A stretch of DNA of 64,000 nucleotides from positions 2,854,001-2,918,000 of the forward strand of contig JAQFVV010012509.1 in NCBI GenBank assembly GCA_028023455.1. The letters run 5' to 3'. Positions 59,296 to 64,000 of the stretch are shown here, in pieces; position 1 is the first letter of the stretch; each line of letters opens with the position of its first letter. The notes under the pieces are model-generated. The model did not search any database and was not told the origin of the DNA. It saw nothing but the letters and a program-made list of their open reading frames with translations. Source of the stretch: Epiperipatus broadwayi. Its lineage: Eukaryota; Onychophora; Udeonychophora; Euonychophora; Peripatidae. Both the position numbers and the translations under genes were made by a program.

Positions 59296-59809
59296 TTAGT
59301 TATTAATAAGTGTTTCTAAAGAGGTTATTAAATATGTGAGTGCACATACATTGGTATACTTTCTGATTAAATTGTAATATTTTAATAAAATGCCACTGTT
59401 TGTGTAGATTAGATCTCATTACATAGATTTATTAGGTATCAATCTAATCGTCCATCTATATTTCCATTCTTATCTTTTATTAATTAACTTTTTCAACACT
59501 GCTTTGATGTCATGAAAGAATATTGCCATGACTAATCGATTATTTGATTTCTTTAGAAAAATGATGAATTATCATAGTAATAATACCTATGATTTAATTT
59601 ATATATTCATTGTATAATCTAAAACTTGTTAGTATTAGTTGTCATTGACAGGTCTATCTTTTTTTTTTGGCAAATATTTTAGTAGTATTTGTTTTCCAAT
59701 TTCTAAATAAGGCCAATTTTAAGTTTTCAAAGTTCCTTTGGATTTCTCTCATCTATAATATATGTAATAATGGCTTAGAAAATTCATTGATTTAGAATTT
59801 CAAACTTCT

Positions 59810-60500
59810 TTTAATTTGTAAATAACAGATTTGTTTGGAAGTTTTTTTTTATTTTGCCTTAAAAATTTGTAAATTTCTTCTTTCTTGTTGGCTCTTACCT
59901 CTTCGCTGGCAAAACAGCCATATTGAATATTTAAAAAATTATGCTAAACCACAAATTTTATCATAACTTAAGTTTGTATTATTCAAAAATGACAATATAT
60001 ATTGTTTGAAACATAAAACACCAAAGAATGTAGTTAAGCTGAAAAAAATATAGTCATTGATATTCAAAGATGGAAACGAAGATGTAAAAAGCGCATGCAT
60101 ACACTGCGTAGATTTTTAGTAATTTTAAGCTGAAACCGGATGTTTATAATTTGAAAATTCCTAATTCATGGCTGGATTATACAGTCATAATAATGCATCG
60201 GCTAAAAATGAGGAATTGGCAGCGGGCGGGGGGTATCATGGTGAAATGCATCTTAGTATTTGTAATTTCTAGATTTGTTTTCGAAATGTTTATGATTTTT
60301 GTCTTTAAAAATTTGCAAATTTCTTCTTTCTTATTTTCTTTTTAAAAAGTCAGGGGAGAGAGGTGCTCCTTAGTATTACCTAGTTAACAACCTCATTTGA
60401 TTTGTAATTGACAAAATTGTTTTGGAAATTTTTATGATTTTGTCATTAAAAATTTTTAAATTTCTTTTTTATTGGCTTTTTAAAAAGTGAGGGGTGAGAG
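59810..60500. repeat. Diverged repeat in three copies
   Basis: The block (GATTTGTTT...GAAATTTTTATGATTTTGTC, TTAAAAATTTGTAAATTTCT) occurs at 59810-59900, 60258-60360 and 60397-60500. The last two also share TTTTTAAAAAGTSAGGGG-type ends. Confidence 0.65.
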
Positions 60501-60859
60501 GGAGTGGGTGAATTGGTTTGTGGACTTTGATGTAGTTGCATTCACTATAAATCCAATCAATCACCCCAAATTAAAATGAACTGGCTGGCTTTGAAATAAC
60601 AATAAACTAACCAAAAAAAAAAAGAGCTTAAAATAAAAACTTGGTTTTATTTGAAAAAATGTTCATTTAAATAGTTGTAATGTTTTTTAGTCTTTAATTT
60701 AAAAAAAAATTCAAATTAATAAAAAAATTTTAAATCAACACAAAGTTTATTTTGAAACAAATTTATAAAAAAGTTTTAAAAAAATATTTTTTGTAATGTG
60801 CAAAGGAGCAAAATGTTTTTCCTTTTTTTTAAATTCACATTGAATTTATAAAAAATAAA

Positions 60860-61345
60860 AGTTCACCAAAAAAAAAAAAAAGGCATGTCAATGAAAACTA
60901 ATATTAAGAGATTTTAGATTATATAGTGAATTTATAAATTTAGTTGTAGTAGTATTAAAACAATTATAAATCTTAAATCCAGACAGTAGTACTTTATCCT
61001 CCCCCTCACTTTAGAAATTAAGAAATAAATTTCTAAAAGACAAAAGAAGAATCCAAATTTCAGAACTAATTTTTTTTTTTTCATTTACAAATTAAAAAAA
61101 TAGTTATTTGAAATGTATTTAAAGATTTTGTAAATCAATAAAAGGGTGGGTTTTTTTTTTTCCTCTTGATTTCTTTCCCACTCCTTCAACCCCTCTCTTC
61201 TCTAAATCCAATAAGAAATTGAAAAGAGAAATAAAAGTTCTCCGAAAAGCAAAAGACCTACCAATGAAAACTAATACTAATAGGTTTTATATTACATAGT
61301 GAATTTATAAGTTTAGTTGTAATAGTATTACCACTAGAATAAATC
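60860..61345. repeat. Direct duplication of about 110 bp, 365 bp apart
   Basis: CAATGAAAACTAATATTAAG with ATATAGTGAATTTATAAATT (60890-60955) recurs as CAATGAAAACTAATACTAAT with ACATAGTGAATTTATAAGTT (61262-61320). Confidence 0.75.
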
Positions 61346-63387
61346 ATCATTTTTGCAAAGAAACTTATAATTTCTTGATTAGTTTTAAAGCAGTGTTTAA
61401 AGACTTAATTAAAGAGAAAATTAAAATGTAGATAGCTGCCTAGATCAATAGCGATTTATTGTTTCCTATAAGATGCTTTGAGAAAGTGACACAGCATACC
61501 ATGTTGTTATTCTCTTAAATTTTTATTTTTTAATTTTTTTGACAAATTTTAAATCTAATATATTCTATATTTATTAACCCTTGAAATTTCGTTATGAACA
61601 TTTGTTATTCTCTTAATTTGGTAGTTTGAAGGTAATCTAAAACTATGTAATATTTTACAGTTCATATAGATTGGAGAATATTGCTAAATAGATAAGTAAA
61701 ATGATTTGAGCACAGATCTCCTGTAACTCTTAAAAGATAAACAGTAATGTAAACAGCCTTATTCACTAGATGAGGGGTTTGACATTTATTCGCTTTTGTG
61801 TTATTCCCTATTCAGAATAACTAGATAGCCATTTAAAAAAATAAATAAATTATGAGCTCAGTATATGTAAGAGTATAATAGTTCTCCCATCAATGATGAA
61901 ACTGCATAATTATGTTACTTGCTTTTATGATCAGTGCCATGGTATTCACATTTAAATAAATCAATGATATTATATAATATAAAATATCTTTATATAACAA
62001 CAATAATATCTTTAATAAAAATCATATGCAGAAAAGTTCTTTTCGGCAAATATTAATTTTTGTCAAAAATTAATTTTGTCCTTTTCAATGTGCTTCAATT
62101 AGTTTACAATTATGATTTACCTTGCATACATAATAGCGACATCTGTCTTTTTTTTTTTATGACTTAAAAATATTGTATGGTTTTAATTATAGTTAAGTTT
62201 ATGTAAAACGGATAGATATCACTATGAGTGCAATGTCAATCATAATTCAAATTAGTTAAAGCATATTGCTTATAATTAATGTCCAAATTCTACTTGATTG
62301 GATTAAAGTTATATACTAAATCTTTTCTGATGTGCCGAATGGAAAAATTTTATAATAGTCCTAAAAATTCCTCATTTGATGCACAGATAAGCTCAGAAAG
62401 TCTCATCTGAATCAATAATCAAAAAAGTGTATTCCATTCCCTTCGTGCAAAAATGAAATTTATATAAATTGTATAATAAGTACTCCTCACGACTACTAAC
62501 TTAAACAGACATACATCTCAGAAACACACATTGCCATTTCATATTTTGGTTTTTCTGAAAGATAATGGATACATACTACATTTATCCTTCTCTTTTTCAG
62601 AATTTACTTGAGAAAGTGTTTAATATTTAGACATTCTACATCTTTTTGTCTCTTTTCCCATTATCTTTTCAAAATACCTGTTTATTTTGCCATCTTGCAA
62701 TTTTAAAGAAACTCTCACACAAATTTAGAAATTTTTTATAAGAATTACATTTAGGATAGATAACATTTGACATTTTAACTAGTATCTGATCACTCACTTA
62801 AAATACGTGAAATAATAATCTGTGGGGTTTTTTTTTTTTCACCAGCTTCTCATGAGTTTTGACTTGAATGTACTTTGTAAATAATTTTTCTTTATTTTAT
62901 CATTGATAATATTGTTTTAAAAAGAGTCTGGTTTTTTTTTTCCAAAAATACAGGTGACCAGGGACAAAAAGTGAACTTGTTCATTGTCCAATTTATCACC
63001 TGATTGGAATTGAGGTAGACTTTAATGATTCACCTTCTGCATAATGCATTTTCATGTAATTGAATCTTCTTTATAGTGTCTTGTATCTTGTTTCATTACT
63101 TAGTGATTCAATTCTGCAGTGGTCTGATATAGCCTTTGGTTTTTTGACAATGACAAAATGTTGTAATTCTGATACACAAATGATAATCATTAAGCTTCAC
63201 ATGATCTCCATTTCTTATACTAGCACATAATTATTGAGCTTAGATTGAAAATATTTTTGTGTTTTCAATTTCATTCTCATAGTTTTTTAGTTAAGTAGAG
63301 ATAAAAAGTGGTTGCTGGAGGGTTGCATTAGATCCTAAGATCTAGGTGCAGTGCTCTCAGATCCAAAGCTCCTTACTGACGAAGGCC

Positions 63388-63498
63388 ACAAGCCAGAAAC
63401 TAGTCTGGGGAAATTGGATGAGTAGGCATTAGATAGGGATTTTATGTACAAGCCTTCTGGCATCCATTGATTACTCTGGTTGGCACAGGGTGGCTCTA
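63388..63498. repeat. Dispersed repeat with inverted terminal segment, right-end copy
   Basis: The core AAGCCAGAAACTAGTCTGGG and AAGCCTTCTGGCAT match 14832-14905. The right end, CCATTGATTACTCTGGTTGG then CAC, is the inverse of the left end kept at 14791 (CCAGAGTAAACAATGG). Confidence 0.65.
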
Positions 63499-64000
63499 CT
63501 GTATGGAGAGTTTTGCCTTGTTTACAAATGATAATCCAAAATGCTCAAAATTTCTTCCACTCTAGTATTTTCCTGAAGCACTGGTTTCACCATTATGAAA
63601 ATAAGTTATATCCAATCAAATTCATTTTTTTGAATGGAGGCCATGATCCATAAAATTTATGGTCATTATTTCTCTGGGTTTTTATGTAAGGAATGGTCTA
63701 AATCTTAATGGCATATGTCACAAATGCCAAGCACATACTTGTCATTGCTGTGCATATTTAGCCTATAAAAATTTTGTAACAACAGCTTAAATTTTTCAAA
63801 AACCATAATGTGTATACATTATATAATTGAGGTGTGCATAGATGAAGGTCTCACTACTCTTTCTGTCCCCTTCTGCTTCTTTTTTTAATATTTGAAATTT
63901 AAGTGATTTGTCTTCTATCTTATGCCAAAGTTTTTAATTTAATATCCACTTATTTTCTATTGTTTAAACATCTGTACTATTCTCTAAATATTTGTATAAA

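Larger units (their letters stand above)
58425..64000 (+). other. MKS1: MKS1 intron 2 (partial)
   Basis: Begins GTAAAT. No exon continuing the MKS1 frame was found to the end of the window. Contents include a SINE-like repeat (59165-59295), diverged tandem repeats (59810-60500 and 60860-61345) and a dispersed repeat (63388-63498). Otherwise AT-rich. Confidence 0.65.

Noticed and set aside
61617-61661. Possible MKS1 exon 3 after TTTGGTAG, reading FEGNLKLCNILQ
   Set aside because: Begins FE as expected after WQEKVFSQ, but it then departs from the conserved sequence, has a poor pyrimidine tract and soon meets a stop.
62585-62640. Acceptor-like CTTCTCTTTTTCAG followed by an open stretch
   Set aside because: Good acceptor signal, but the phase-0 reading hits stops within about 11 codons and shows no MKS1 similarity.
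1-64000. CRISPR arrays, operons, bacterial promoters or replication origins
   Set aside because: None seen; the window is eukaryotic nuclear DNA.

Overview
This window is nuclear DNA of a metazoan, most likely an invertebrate. It is very AT-rich, full of homopolymer and (TA)n tracts, has no operons or bacterial-type genes, carries spliceosomal exons, and is crowded with decayed transposable elements (LINEs of four kinds, Penelope-like elements, mariner, hAT, foldback MITEs, tRNA-derived SINE-like repeats). I cannot assign a phylum from the sequence alone.

Host gene. The only host gene I can name is MKS1 (Meckel syndrome type 1, a B9-domain ciliary transition-zone protein) on the + strand. 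Its first coding exon is 26923-26999 and its second is 58256-58424. They join in phase into one open frame and are separated by an intron of about 31 kb. The third coding exon was not found and is probably beyond the window. Everything from 27000 to 58255 is therefore MKS1 intron 1, and 58425-64000 is intron 2.

Layout. 1-8.7 kb: AT-rich intergenic DNA with foldback repeats and fragments of a dispersed ~470-bp repeat. 8.7-12.8 kb: a nest in which a LINE tail is interrupted by a second (Tx1/L1-like) LINE, which is itself interrupted by an array of the ~470-bp repeat; a hAT MITE follows. 13.2-22.9 kb: mostly minus-strand LINE relics. 22.0-23.6 kb: two Penelope-like relics facing away from each other, one split by an RTE-like LINE. 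26.7-27.0 kb: MKS1 promoter and exon 1. 27.8-29.4 kb: LINE relic split by a perfect hairpin. 39.8-41.3 kb: a TIR element with a hAT inside. 42.9-44.2 kb: a nearly full-length mariner-like element with DD41D spacing. 49.8-55.9 kb: SINE-like repeats and a second ~470-bp repeat array. 58.2 kb: MKS1 exon 2.

Main discovery. The dispersed ~470-bp repeat carries a type I hammerhead self-cleaving ribozyme with a short palindromic stem III. It occurs as tandem monomers of 466-475 nt, and one array (9291-10874) is flanked by a 13-bp near-identical direct repeat inside a LINE. This matches the design of metazoan retrozymes, which are non-coding hammerhead retroelements. Penelope-like elements, a proposed source of reverse transcriptase for such elements and themselves often hammerhead carriers, are also present in the window. 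Functionality is inferred, not shown.
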